Assembly: GCA_004299545.1 (NCBI GenBank)
Contig: SCRB01000341.1
Span: 1-8,691 of the forward strand
Source of the DNA: Rhizobiaceae bacterium
GTDB taxonomy: Bacteria; Pseudomonadota; Alphaproteobacteria; Rhizobiales; Rhizobiaceae
Direction: 5' to 3'
DNA length: 8,691 bases
Below are positions 1-6,292 of this stretch, piece by piece. The notes beneath the pieces are model-generated. The model was not told the origin of the DNA. It saw nothing but the letters and a program-made list of their open reading frames with translations, and did no database searches. Position 1 is the first letter of the stretch. Each line of letters opens with the position of its first letter. Position numbers and translations under genes: made by a program.

Positions 1-37
1 CCTCGACACGCTGAATGACGTCATGAAGTCGGCCTGA
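1..37 (+). CDS. 3' end of an unidentified gene
   Basis: The first bases read open in one + strand frame and end at a TGA at 35-37, giving the C-terminal residues LDTLNDVMKSA. Codon choice (CTC, GAC, ACG, CTG, GTC, GCC) fits the neighbouring genes, and a hairpin overlaps the stop. Eleven residues are too few to name a family. If real, the gene runs convergently towards tetR. This is an inference from a very short frame and could be chance. Confidence 0.35.
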   Translation, partial: LDTLNDVMKSA

Positions 38-48
38 GCCTCTCAGGC
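32..48. terminator. Hairpin between convergent genes, possible terminator
   Basis: GCCTGAG (32-38) and CTCAGGC (42-48) form a perfect 7-bp stem with a 3-nt loop, overlapping the stop codon of the partial gene and lying just past the tetR stop. No T-tract follows on either strand, so it is not a classical intrinsic terminator. The position at a convergent gene end is the main support. Confidence 0.4.
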
Positions 49-65
49 TGAAGGGAGCCCGATCC

Positions 66-674
66 TTAAAGGCTTGCTTCGATCAGCCGATCCGCATTCT
101 CGGCAACCGCAGCGGCGGGCCCGCCCGGCCCGAACAACTGGCCCGAAATATAGGCCCCTTCGATCAGGAGGAGCAGGCCGTCCCCCAATATATCGGGCCG
201 TTTGGCTCCCATCCCGGCCGCCATGACCCGCAATCGCCGGCGCAATTCGTGCTTGTTCTCCTCGCTGACCAGCCGGGCCGGGTGCTCCTTTTCAGGGTAC
301 TCGACCGCCGCGTTGGTCATGCCGCAGCCGCGATAGCCCGGCTTGACGGCGCGCTTGCCGACGCGTGTGAGAAACGCCCTGATCTGCGCGCGCGGATTGC
401 CCGGATGCCGTTTCACGGCGTCGTCGAAACGCTCCCAGAATTCCTTGTCGTAGACGCGCAGATAAGACGCGGCGAGTTCGTCCTTCGAGGAAAAGCTGCG
501 GTAAAGGCTGGGCTTGGTGACGCCCGCCTTGCGCACGATTTCATCGACGCCGATAGCGCGGATGCCGTTACGGTAAAAGAGATCGCGCGCCACATTGAGG
601 ATGCGGTCGGCGGCGCGGGGCGCCGAACCATTCGCGGCATTGATGGGCGGATCAATATTATTGTCAGCAGGCAT
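66..674 (-). CDS. TetR/AcrR-family transcriptional repressor
   Basis: A 202-residue protein of normal TetR length. Residues about 21-68 form the three-helix DNA-binding domain, with the recognition part GVTKPSLYRSFSSKDEL. The C-terminal ligand domain contains RGCGMTNAAVEYPEKEHPAR (115-134), resembling the 'GCPFLNAAAEF..HPAR' stretch of one common TetR subgroup. The ligand cannot be read from sequence. The chosen ATG (672-674) leaves a 20-residue disordered lead-in before the HTH and has only a weak ribosome site. It is transcribed divergently from the MFS transporter gene, 71 bp from that gene's likely start. The shared intergenic region holds two matching palindromic boxes. The expected role is to repress the transporter and itself until an effector binds; this is inferred from the arrangement and the family's usual behaviour. 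Confidence 0.93.
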   Translation of the reverse strand: MPADNNIDPPINAANGSAPRAADRILNVARDLFYRNGIRAIGVDEIVRKAGVTKPSLYRSFSSKDELAASYLRVYDKEFWERFDDAVKRHPGNPRAQIRAFLTRVGKRAVKPGYRGCGMTNAAVEYPEKEHPARLVSEENKHELRRRLRVMAAGMGAKRPDILGDGLLLLIEGAYISGQLFGPGGPAAAVAENADRLIEASL

Positions 675-686
675 TCCGGCACTCGA

Positions 687-715
687 TTGACATGTTACCG
701 ATCGGTACGTATGAA
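687..715 (+). promoter_or_regulatory. Promoter of the MFS gene
   Basis: TTGACA (687-692) is a perfect -35 hexamer. After a 17-bp spacer comes TATGAA (710-715), a 4/6 match to the -10 hexamer. Transcription would start near 722, about 24 nt ahead of the preferred MFS start at 746. The palindrome TACCGATCGGTA (696-707) fills most of the spacer, so a bound repressor would exclude RNA polymerase. Confidence 0.65.
691..710. promoter_or_regulatory. TetR-type operator box 1
   Basis: This 20-bp box contains the perfect 12-bp palindrome TACCGATCGGTA (696-707), centred at 701.5, inside the -35/-10 spacer of the MFS promoter and 17 bp upstream of the tetR start. It matches box 2 (729-748), read on the other strand, at 18 of 20 positions. 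Assignment to the adjacent TetR protein is inference from the location. Confidence 0.7.
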
Positions 716-728
716 TCGCCGAAGTGCA

Positions 729-748
729 ACGTACCGGTCAGTAACATG
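729..748. promoter_or_regulatory. TetR-type operator box 2
   Basis: Read on the - strand this box matches box 1 at 18 of 20 positions. Its core TACCGGTCAGTA (732-743) is a 10/12 palindrome centred at 737.5, exactly 36 bp from the centre of box 1. The box includes the likely ATG of the MFS gene (746-748). Occupancy here would block the early transcribed region and could also lie upstream of a tetR promoter. Confidence 0.62.
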
Positions 749-2026
749 ATAGCCCAGTCTCGGCCGTTTGGCCAGCGTTATGCCTTCGTCGTGGTCGCGG
801 TGATCTTTCTTTCGCTGCTGATCGCGGCGGGCATGCGGTCTGCGCCGGGCGTCATGATGGTTCCCCTCCAGGATGCCTTCGGCTGGGGGCGCGACACGAT
901 CTCCTTCGCCGCGGCAGTGGGCATCTTCCTCTACGGGCTGGCCGGGCCCTTCGCCGCATCCATGATGGACCGGTTCGGGCTCAGGCGCACGGTGCTCATC
1001 GCGCTTGTCCTGATGGCAGGCTCGACCGCCGCCAGCCTGATGATGACCGAACCCTGGCATCTCGTCCTGACGTGGGGCGTTCTCTCGGGCATCGGTTCGG
1101 GTGCCATCCAGACGGTGCTCGGTGCGACCATCGCCAATCGCTGGTTCAAGACCAATCGAGGCCTCGTCATGGGGCTGATGTCGGCGTCGAGCGCGACAGG
1201 CATGTTGATCTTCCTGCCGGTTCTGGCGGCGCTGGCCGAGAGCGGCGGCTGGAAGCCTGTCGCCATCGCGGTTGCGGTCGCAACGACGGCCCTCATACCA
1301 CTGGTCTATTTCCTCGTACCGGAAAGGCCCTCTTCCATCGGGCTCGCCCGCTTCGGCGCCGATGAAACGGATGTTCCCCCGGCTCCGGTTTCCGGCAACT
1401 TCCTCCTTAACACGCTCGCAATCCTGCGCCGCTCCGCCGGCATGCGCGTGTTCTGGTTCCTCTTCGCCACCTTCTTCATCTGCGGTTTCACCACCAACGG
1501 GCTGGTGGGTACGCATCTCATCGCCTTTTGCAGCGACGAGGGCATTCCCGAAGTCCAGGCCGCGGGCCTGCTGGCGCTGATGGGCGTTTTCGACCTGATC
1601 GGGACGACCGGTTCGGGCTGGCTGACCGACCGCTTCGATCCGCGCAAGCTTCTTGCCGTCTATTACGGCATCCGTGGCCTGTCGCTGATCTATCTCCCTT
1701 ACTCCGGCTTTTCAGGCCCAGCGCTGACCGTGTTTGCGGTTTTTTACGGCCTCGACTGGATCGCGACCGTGCCGCCGACGCTCCGGCTGACGAACGAGTC
1801 TTTCGGCGACCGCACCGCGCCGATCGTGTTCGGCTGGGTTGTCGCCGGCCATCAGGTGGGCGCGGCAAGCGCCGCCTATTTCGGCGGCCTCATGCGCGAT
1901 CTCCAGGGGAGCTACGACACCGCCTTCGAGATTGCGGGAATGCTGGGCATCGCAGCGGCGGCGATCTCCATGCTGATCGACCGCTCCGAACCCGGAGATG
2001 TCGAGCCCGAACCGCAGCCGGCCTGA
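746..2026 (+). CDS. Major facilitator superfamily (MFS) transporter
   Basis: A 426-residue inner-membrane secondary transporter with the hydrophobic pattern of about 12 transmembrane helices in two halves. The motif-A loop between TM2 and TM3 is GPFAASMMDRFGLRR (67-81), and the pseudo-repeat in the second half is GWLTDRFDPRK (291-301). The stretch NRWFKTNRGLVMGLMSAS (131-148) resembles the monocarboxylate/oxalate-formate antiporter-like branch. A long polar loop at about 195-232 separates the halves. The substrate is unknown; efflux or uptake of an organic anion or drug is possible. An upstream ATG at 692 is in frame but lies within the promoter, so 746 is preferred; that start has no clear Shine-Dalgarno. 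Divergent to tetR with shared operators, so expression is probably repressed by TetR and induced by a ligand that may be the transported compound. Confidence 0.9.
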   Translation: MIAQSRPFGQRYAFVVVAVIFLSLLIAAGMRSAPGVMMVPLQDAFGWGRDTISFAAAVGIFLYGLAGPFAASMMDRFGLRRTVLIALVLMAGSTAASLMMTEPWHLVLTWGVLSGIGSGAIQTVLGATIANRWFKTNRGLVMGLMSASSATGMLIFLPVLAALAESGGWKPVAIAVAVATTALIPLVYFLVPERPSSIGLARFGADETDVPPAPVSGNFLLNTLAILRRSAGMRVFWFLFATFFICGFTTNGLVGTHLIAFCSDEGIPEVQAAGLLALMGVFDLIGTTGSGWLTDRFDPRKLLAVYYGIRGLSLIYLPYSGFSGPALTVFAVFYGLDWIATVPPTLRLTNESFGDRTAPIVFGWVVAGHQVGAASAAYFGGLMRDLQGSYDTAFEIAGMLGIAAAAISMLIDRSEPGDVEPEPQPA

Positions 2027-2088
2027 TTTCGGTGACAGGCGGGACAGGGACGATCGAGGGCGCAGTGAGACGGCATGACTCCGTAAGG

Positions 2089-2108
2089 CGGCGAGGGCCG
2101 TCCCGCCG
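2089..2108. terminator. GC-rich hairpin between convergent genes
   Basis: CGGCG (2089-2093) pairs with CGCCG (2104-2108), with a short inner extension across one mismatch. It lies in the 88-bp gap between the convergent MFS and lysR genes. There is no T-tract on either strand, so a terminator role is suggested only by position. Confidence 0.28.
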
Positions 2109-2114
2109 ACAAGT

Positions 2115-3005
2115 TCAGACCGCGAGTTGGAGAGCCCCATAGCGGCTGATTTCGGTCTCGATCTCCCGCACCAGGGTTTCCAGTGCGGGATTCCGTGGTT
2201 TGCGGGCGCGGCGGACGACGTATGCCAGATCCGGGGGTTTGGGGAAGTCTTTGTCGATGATCTCCATATCGGACCTGAGGTGGCGCTGGTTCAGAAGCGC
2301 GACGCCGAGGCCGGACGTGACGCCGGCAATGATCCCCGCTGCGCTGGAACATTCGAATACCGTCTCGAACATCTTACCCTCGTCCTGCCCGAGGTCGAGG
2401 CCCCAACGGCGGTAGAAGCAGTTTTCGTCGAAGGACAGGAATGGAATGGCTTCCCCTTCCGCCAAGGTCAGGTCGGGAGACTTCACCCAATGCAGGGTCT
2501 CGCGGGACAGGAGGATATCGGCGGGGCGGACCTCATGCTGGAACACCTGGATGATGGCGGCATCGAGCGTCCCTTGCGCCACCAGCTCCTGCAAGGTGAG
2601 GCTCATGCGCACTTGTGTGCGGACCGTCACCTCTGGGTAGAGCCGGCGGAACCGGCCGAGGATGCGCGAAAGGTCCGTGCAGGTCGTATCCTCGGTCATT
2701 CCAAGCGCGATCCTGCCCTGCAGCGTGCTCTTCGACAGGCTCAACACCGCTTCGTCATGGATGCCCAGGATGCGCCGCGCATAAGCCAGAAGGTCCCGGC
2801 CCGGGGTAGTGAACATTGGAGCGTTCGGCCTTCGATTGAGGATTTCGCACTCCAGGTTTTCCTCCAGCCTTCGGACCTTGTGGCTGACAGCCGATTGCGA
2901 CAGGCCCAGAACCTCGGCCGCGCGCGTTACGCCGCCATGCTTCTCGATCGCGATAAGCGCGCGCAAAGCATCGATATCCAGTCGGCGCGTTGGCACTCCA
3001 GCCAT
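2115..3005 (-). CDS. LysR-family transcriptional regulator
   Basis: A 296-residue protein of typical LysR length. The winged HTH spans about residues 10-68 (DALRALIAIEKHGGVTRAA, then LGLSQSAVSHKVRRLEENL), followed by the linker helix TPGRDLLAYARRIL. The effector-binding domain spans about 93-290 and includes GRIALGMTED and GVTSGLGVALL. The start at 3003-3005 is supported by a GAGG ribosome site (complement of 3013-3016) 7 nt upstream. The effector is not identifiable. It is divergent to the HAD hydrolase gene with a 243-bp gap, the usual layout for a LysR regulator that controls its neighbour and represses itself. The target assignment is inference. It is convergent with the MFS gene and so probably not part of that module. 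Confidence 0.93.
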   Translation of the reverse strand: MAGVPTRRLDIDALRALIAIEKHGGVTRAAEVLGLSQSAVSHKVRRLEENLECEILNRRPNAPMFTTPGRDLLAYARRILGIHDEAVLSLSKSTLQGRIALGMTEDTTCTDLSRILGRFRRLYPEVTVRTQVRMSLTLQELVAQGTLDAAIIQVFQHEVRPADILLSRETLHWVKSPDLTLAEGEAIPFLSFDENCFYRRWGLDLGQDEGKMFETVFECSSAAGIIAGVTSGLGVALLNQRHLRSDMEIIDKDFPKPPDLAYVVRRARKPRNPALETLVREIETEISRYGALQLAV

Positions 3006-3248
3006 GACAAACCCTCATCGAGCATAGGTCTTGCGTCCTGATCTCTGGCCCAAGAACGGCTGTAAAGCAACTTTATATGCAACAACATAAATGAATTCAT
3101 AAATCCATCGAAATTTGTCATGTGCATCCGTGCGCGGCCGATGGCATGGACTCCCATACGTTATACGCTTTTGAAATCACGGGCGGCGTCGGAGCAAATC
3201 GGTCTCCACCAGCCTCGATGCTACTGATGCAAGCAAGGAGAGAACCTT
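3006..3248. promoter_or_regulatory. Divergent lysR/HAD control region
   Basis: This 243-bp gap holds no convincing gene. An AT-rich island (about 3060-3118) stands out from the GC-rich surroundings. It contains the perfect palindrome ATGAATTCAT (3091-3100), the direct repeat CATAAAT (3086-3092 and 3098-3104) and an inverted repeat TATG-N6-CATA (3076-3089). On the - strand TATAAA (complement of 3072-3077) could be a -10 element for lysR, but no good -35 accompanies it. These are reasonable LysR-binding candidates, though none fits the T-N11-A rule as a clear palindrome. No convincing promoter for the HAD gene was found. Confidence 0.45.
3235..3240 (+). promoter_or_regulatory. Shine-Dalgarno site of the HAD gene
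   Basis: AAGGAG lies 8 nt before the ATG at 3249. This is a near-consensus ribosome site and fixes the start, so the longer in-frame or overlapping readings upstream are not needed. Confidence 0.8.
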
Positions 3249-3971
3249 ATGAGGCTCACAGATTTCAAAGCCCTGACCTTCGACTGCTACGGGACGCTCA
3301 TCGATTGGGAATCCGGTATGATCGAAGGCTTGAAGCCGTTGGCCGACCGAGCCGGCCGTGGCCTGAGCCGCAACGCAATACTCGAGGCGCACGCCCGGCA
3401 CGAATCGAGCCAGCAGAAATGGACTCCCGGGAAGCGCTATCGCGATCTTCTGCCGATCGTCTACAGGCGGCTTGCGGAGGAATGGGGCGTTGTCGTCACG
3501 CAAGAGGAATGCACGGCCTACGGCCAAAGCGTAAAGAACTGGCCGGCCTTTGCGGATTCCGCGCAAGCCCTGCGCTATCTGAAGCAGCACTACAAGCTGG
3601 TCATCCTTTCCAATGTCGACAATGAGAGCTTTTCCTTCAGCAACGGGAAGCTCGGCGTTGATTTCGACGCGGTCTATACGGCGGAGGACATCGGCTCCTA
3701 TAAGCCCTCCGACAGGAATTTCGAGTATATGCTCGAGAAGCTCCGGACGATCGGCATCGGCAAGGAACAGATCCTGCATACGGCCGAAAGCCTGTTCCAC
3801 GACCATGTTCCCGCGAACCGCCTGGGCCTGGCGTCGTGCTGGATCCACCGGCGGCACGCGGATGAGGGCTTCGGCGCCACGATGCAGCCGGACGCTGTGC
3901 CGGAGGTCGGATTCCGCTTCGACAGCATGGCCGCCCTCGTTGCAGCCCATAGGGAAGAACTGCGTGGTTGA
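3249..3971 (+). CDS. HAD-superfamily hydrolase, haloacid dehalogenase type II-like
   Basis: A 240-residue cytosolic protein. Motif I is FDCYGTLIDWE (11-21) with nucleophile Asp12. It has the DxYGTL form of 2-haloacid dehalogenases rather than the DxDGT of phosphatases. Motif II is ILSNVDN (Ser121, Asn122), motif III is YKPSDRNFEY (Lys152), and motif IV is HTAESLFHDHVPA (Glu180, Asp185). In characterised L-2-haloacid dehalogenases motif IV reads SSNxxD and a Tyr follows the Lys. Here those positions are changed (no SSN, Phe158), so true dehalogenase activity is doubtful and the substrate is open. The start is fixed by AAGGAG 8 nt upstream. Divergent from lysR, its probable regulator. It ends 211 bp before the preferred metK start, and no clear terminator follows. 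The family assignment is firm; the reaction is not. Confidence 0.88.
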   Translation: MRLTDFKALTFDCYGTLIDWESGMIEGLKPLADRAGRGLSRNAILEAHARHESSQQKWTPGKRYRDLLPIVYRRLAEEWGVVVTQEECTAYGQSVKNWPAFADSAQALRYLKQHYKLVILSNVDNESFSFSNGKLGVDFDAVYTAEDIGSYKPSDRNFEYMLEKLRTIGIGKEQILHTAESLFHDHVPANRLGLASCWIHRRHADEGFGATMQPDAVPEVGFRFDSMAALVAAHREELRG

Positions 3972-4182
3972 TCGTGCGAGAGTCCGAACGGGTGAATTCT
4001 CGCTATCTGTGGCTAATAGCATGTGCCATCGCAGGTAGCTCATCCGGGAAGAAAGGAGCAGGAAATTGACTTCGACGAAGCTCGTTGAGGATGCTTGACG
4101 AACGGGGATTATGATCGTTAACAGGACGCGCCCGAAGCCGTCGGTTTTCTGCCGGCGTTCAATCTTTCCAGAGGGGATGCCC
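3972..4182 (+). promoter_or_regulatory. metK upstream leader region
   Basis: This 211-bp stretch has no long gene. A stem GCGAGA (3976-3981)/TCTCGC (3998-4003) follows the HAD stop without a T-tract. AAAGGAG (4052-4058) precedes a possible 10-codon frame. TATGAT (4110-4115) is a good -10 candidate for metK; TTGAGG (4085-4090) is 19 bp upstream, wider than ideal, so the promoter is tentative. I looked for the SAM-II riboswitch core known from alphaproteobacterial methionine genes and did not see it. Confidence 0.35.
4066..4098 (+). CDS. Possible 10-codon leader peptide upstream of metK
   Basis: A TTG codon at 4066 sits 7 nt after AAAGGAG (4052-4058). It opens a frame encoding (M)TSTKLVEDA that stops at TGA 4096-4098. 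The ribosome site is better than those of several real genes here. The peptide has no run of Met codons, so classical methionine attenuation is not suggested. It may equally be a remnant of a displaced gene or chance. Confidence 0.2.
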   Translation: MTSTKLVEDA

Positions 4183-5412
4183 GTGTCTCGCAGCGATTAT
4201 TTCTTCACCAGCGAATCCGTGTCGGAAGGTCATCCGGACAAGGTCTGCGACCGCATATCCGATGAAGTGGTGGATCTCGTCTACCGCGAGGCCCGCAAGA
4301 CCGGGATGGATCCGTGGGACGTGCGTATCGCCTGCGAGACGCTTGCGACGACGAACCGGGTGATCATTGCCGGCGAGGTCCGTGTTCCCTCGACGCTGAT
4401 GAAGAAGGACAGGAACGGCAGGGACGTCGTCAACCCGTCCCGCTTCAAATCCGTTGCCCGCAAGGCGATCCGTGATATCGGCTACGAGCAAGACGGGTTT
4501 CATTGGAAGACGGCCAAGATCGACGTTCTCCTGCATGGCCAGTCGGCCGACATCGCGCAGGGTGTCGACAAGGCGCCGGACTCCAATTCGGAAGGCGCCG
4601 GCGACCAGGGGATCATGTTCGGCTATGCCTGCCAGGAAACACCTGAGCTGATGCCGGCCCCGATCTACTACGCGCACAAGATCCTGGAACTTTTGGCGAC
4701 AGCCCGCAAGGCCGGCAAGGGAGAGGTGGCGAAGCTCGGGCCCGACGCGAAGAGCCAGGTGACCGTCCGCTACGAGAACGGCAAGCCGGCCGAAGTCACC
4801 CAGATCGTCCTGTCCACGCAGCACGTCGATCCGAATTGGGATTCGAAGAAGGTGCGCTCGGTCGTGGAGCCCTATATCCGCGAGGCGCTGGGCGATCTCA
4901 GGATCGCCGGCAATTGCAAATGGTACATCAACCCGACCGGCAAGTTCGTCATTGGCGGACCGGACGGCGATGCGGGCCTGACCGGCCGCAAGATCATCGT
5001 CGACACCTATGGCGGCGCCTTCTCCGGCAAGGACACCACCAAGGTCGACCGTTCGGCCGCCTATGCCGCGCGTTATCTCGCCAAGAACGTTGTCGCGGCG
5101 AAACTTGCGGAGCGCTGCACGATCCAGCTTTCCTATGCCATCGGCGTCGCCCAGCCGCTGTCGATCTATGTCGATCTTCACGGCACCGGCAAGGTCGACG
5201 AAGCCGTTGTCGAAAAGGCGCTGCGCGAGGTCATGGATCTGTCTCCGTCGGGCATCAGGCGCCATCTCGACCTGAACAAGCCGATCTATGCCAAGACGAC
5301 CGCTTATGGCCATTTCGGCCGCAAACCCGGCCGCGACGGTTCTTTCGCCTGGGAGAAGACCGATCTCGTCTCGGCGCTGAAGAATGCTGTCAGGCAGCCG
5401 GTGGCGGCCTGA
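4183..5412 (+). CDS. metK: S-adenosylmethionine synthetase (methionine adenosyltransferase), with an active-site loop deletion
   Basis: Makes S-adenosylmethionine from methionine and ATP in the cytosol; normally essential. Visible motifs (409-residue numbering): [13 protein letters not shown] (8-20), [10 protein letters not shown] (50-59), [12 protein letters not shown] (138-149), [13 protein letters not shown] (258-270) and [12 protein letters not shown] after it. The C-terminal AYGHFGRK is also present. The GTG at 4183 is preferred because GAGG (4171-4174) lies 8 nt ahead. The in-frame ATG at 4177 abuts the ribosome site, and the ATG at 4111 overlaps a possible -10. Oddity: the family loop YGG-x3[10 protein letters not shown] reads YGGAFSGKD (276-284) here, seven residues short and without the His-Gly-Gly part that helps bind ATP phosphates. 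The frame is otherwise intact, so this is a variant, damaged or misassembled metK. trmB follows after 19 bp. Confidence 0.93.
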   Translation: MSRSDYFFTSESVSEGHPDKVCDRISDEVVDLVYREARKTGMDPWDVRIACETLATTNRVIIAGEVRVPSTLMKKDRNGRDVVNPSRFKSVARKAIRDIGYEQDGFHWKTAKIDVLLHGQSADIAQGVDKAPDSNSEGAGDQGIMFGYACQETPELMPAPIYYAHKILELLATARKAGKGEVAKLGPDAKSQVTVRYENGKPAEVTQIVLSTQHVDPNWDSKKVRSVVEPYIREALGDLRIAGNCKWYINPTGKFVIGGPDGDAGLTGRKIIVDTYGGAFSGKDTTKVDRSAAYAARYLAKNVVAAKLAERCTIQLSYAIGVAQPLSIYVDLHGTGKVDEAVVEKALREVMDLSPSGIRRHLDLNKPIYAKTTAYGHFGRKPGRDGSFAWEKTDLVSALKNAVRQPVAA

Positions 5413-5431
5413 TTCCCTGGCAAGCCATGGC

Positions 5432-6133
5432 ATGACCGCGGCGACCCGACGAACCCGCTCGACAGAGGCGTTCTTCGGCCGCCGTCATGGCAAGAGTTTG
5501 CGACCCGCACCGCTTGCCGCCCTCGAATCTGGCCTGCCCCGCTATCGGCTCGACCTCGCTCCGCCGCCGCCCGAGGCGCTTCCGTCCCTGTTTCCCGTTG
5601 CCGTCGATACCGTGCGCCTGGAGATCGGCTTCGGTGCCGGGGAGCACTTGAGACACGAAGCGGGCCGCTTCCCCCGCACGGGATTCATCGGCGTCGAGCC
5701 TTTCGTCAACGGCCTCGCGAAACTGATGCTGAGCCTCGAACGGGAGCCGCTGTCGAACCTTCGGGTCTATGACGATGACGCAACCCGCCTGCTCGACTGG
5801 CTCCCTGACGCCTCGATTTCAGGGATCGATCTCTTTTATCCGGATCCGTGGCCGAAAAAACGACATTGGAAACGGCGTTTCGTCTCACCGGTCAATCTGG
5901 CGCGCTTCGCCCGTGTCCTGGCGCCGGGCGGCCTGTTCCGTTTTGCCTCCGACATCGACAGCTATGTCGACTGGACGCTCCTTCATGTCGGGAAGTGCCG
6001 GCATTTCGAATGGCTGGCAAACCGCTCGCGCGACTGGCAGGAGCCTTTCGATGGCTGGCCGGGAACGCGCTATGAGGCGAAGGCGCTGAAAGAGGGACGC
6101 AGGCCGGCCTATCTTTCTTTTCGACGGCGTTGA
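5432..6133 (+). CDS. trmB: tRNA (guanine-N7-)-methyltransferase
   Basis: A 233-residue SAM-dependent enzyme that methylates N7 of G46 in the variable loop of tRNA. The Rossmann SAM site is [11 protein letters not shown] (63-73), and IGVEPF (86-91) follows. The family signature [19 protein letters not shown] spans 133-151. [12 protein letters not shown] (163-174) and the C-terminal GTRYEAKA (211-218), typical of TrmB substrate binding, are also present. The basic N-terminal tail ([16 protein letters not shown]) is normal for alphaproteobacteria. The ATG at 5432 gives the usual family N-terminus; an in-frame ATG at 5384 would overlap metK. The ribosome site is weak. The 19-bp gap after metK suggests co-transcription, pairing the enzyme with its methyl-donor supplier. 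Confidence 0.95.
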   Translation: MTAATRRTRSTEAFFGRRHGKSLRPAPLAALESGLPRYRLDLAPPPPEALPSLFPVAVDTVRLEIGFGAGEHLRHEAGRFPRTGFIGVEPFVNGLAKLMLSLEREPLSNLRVYDDDATRLLDWLPDASISGIDLFYPDPWPKKRHWKRRFVSPVNLARFARVLAPGGLFRFASDIDSYVDWTLLHVGKCRHFEWLANRSRDWQEPFDGWPGTRYEAKALKEGRRPAYLSFRRR

Positions 6134-6147
6134 CGGCATTAATGCCG
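6134..6147. terminator. Perfect palindrome just after trmB
   Basis: CGGCATTAATGCCG is a perfect 14-bp palindrome starting directly after the trmB stop, able to form a 5-bp stem with a 4-nt loop. No T-tract follows. It could be a weak terminator or 3' stabiliser for metK-trmB transcripts; a protein-binding site is an alternative. Confidence 0.35.
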
Positions 6148-6177
6148 CATATAGTTGCGTTTCGGGCGGTCCATCGC

Positions 6178-6206
6178 TTGAAATCTGACGTGCTTGAGGG
6201 TATATG
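6178..6206 (+). promoter_or_regulatory. Promoter of the rimP-nusA operon
   Basis: CTTGAAA (-35 hexamer TTGAAA, 6178-6183), a 17-bp spacer and TATATG (6201-6206) closely match the rhizobial housekeeping promoter pattern CTTGAC-N17-CTATAT. The start of transcription would be near 6213, leaving an 80-nt leader before rimP. Confidence 0.65.
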
Positions 6207-6233
6207 AGACCCGAATTCTTGGTCGGTATGGCG

Positions 6234-6265
6234 AAGAGTGGGTCCTCCCGGTCCCGCTCTTTTTT
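6234..6265 (+). terminator. Intrinsic terminator in the rimP leader (probable attenuator)
   Basis: AAGAGTGGG (6234-6242) pairs with CCCGCTCTT (6253-6261), a 9-bp stem with one T-G wobble and a 10-nt loop (6243-6252). A run of six Ts (6260-6265), then GTTT, follows. This is the best intrinsic terminator in the window. It lies about 20 nt after the predicted transcription start and 27 nt before the rimP ATG, so it probably limits read-through into the operon. It could also end some transcripts from trmB. Confidence 0.68.
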
Positions 6266-6266
6266 G

Positions 6267-6289
6267 TTTCCGGCCGGCATGACGGAGCG
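6267..6289 (+). repeat. Leader repeat, copy 1 (before rimP)
   Basis: This 23-nt sequence begins TTTCCG and ends CATGACGGAGCG. It recurs before nusA (6913-6936) with one extra base and one substitution, 22 positions being identical. It starts directly after the T-run of the leader terminator and includes the rimP ribosome site GGAG (6284-6287). Confidence 0.6.
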
Positions 6290-6292
6290 AGG

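Noticed and set aside
15..24. Palindrome ATGACGTCAT near the left edge
   Set aside because: It lies inside the apparent coding end of the partial gene and has no second copy; a 10-bp palindrome alone is weak evidence.
2127..3041. 304-codon open frame on the + strand opposite lysR
   Set aside because: The LysR reading has a clear HTH and effector domain; the opposite frame has no domain and no ribosome site.
3972..4182. SAM-II or SAM/SAH riboswitch ahead of metK
   Set aside because: The region contains a GGTAGCTC segment, but not the conserved SAM-II pseudoknot core (TGATAAATGTAGCTAAA-like) nor a matching set of stems.
4159..5433. 424-codon open frame on the - strand opposite metK
   Set aside because: A shadow of the metK frame; its composition is that of an antisense GC-rich reading and no family is recognisable.
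6194..6292. N-terminal extension of rimP from a TTG at 6194
   Set aside because: It would start inside the promoter spacer and translate the intrinsic terminator; the ATG at 6293 has a GGAG site and a normal RimP start.
6134..6292. tRNA gene ahead of rimP, as with metY in E. coli
   Set aside because: There is no acceptor stem, T-loop GGTTCGA or cloverleaf; the structure present is a terminator hairpin.
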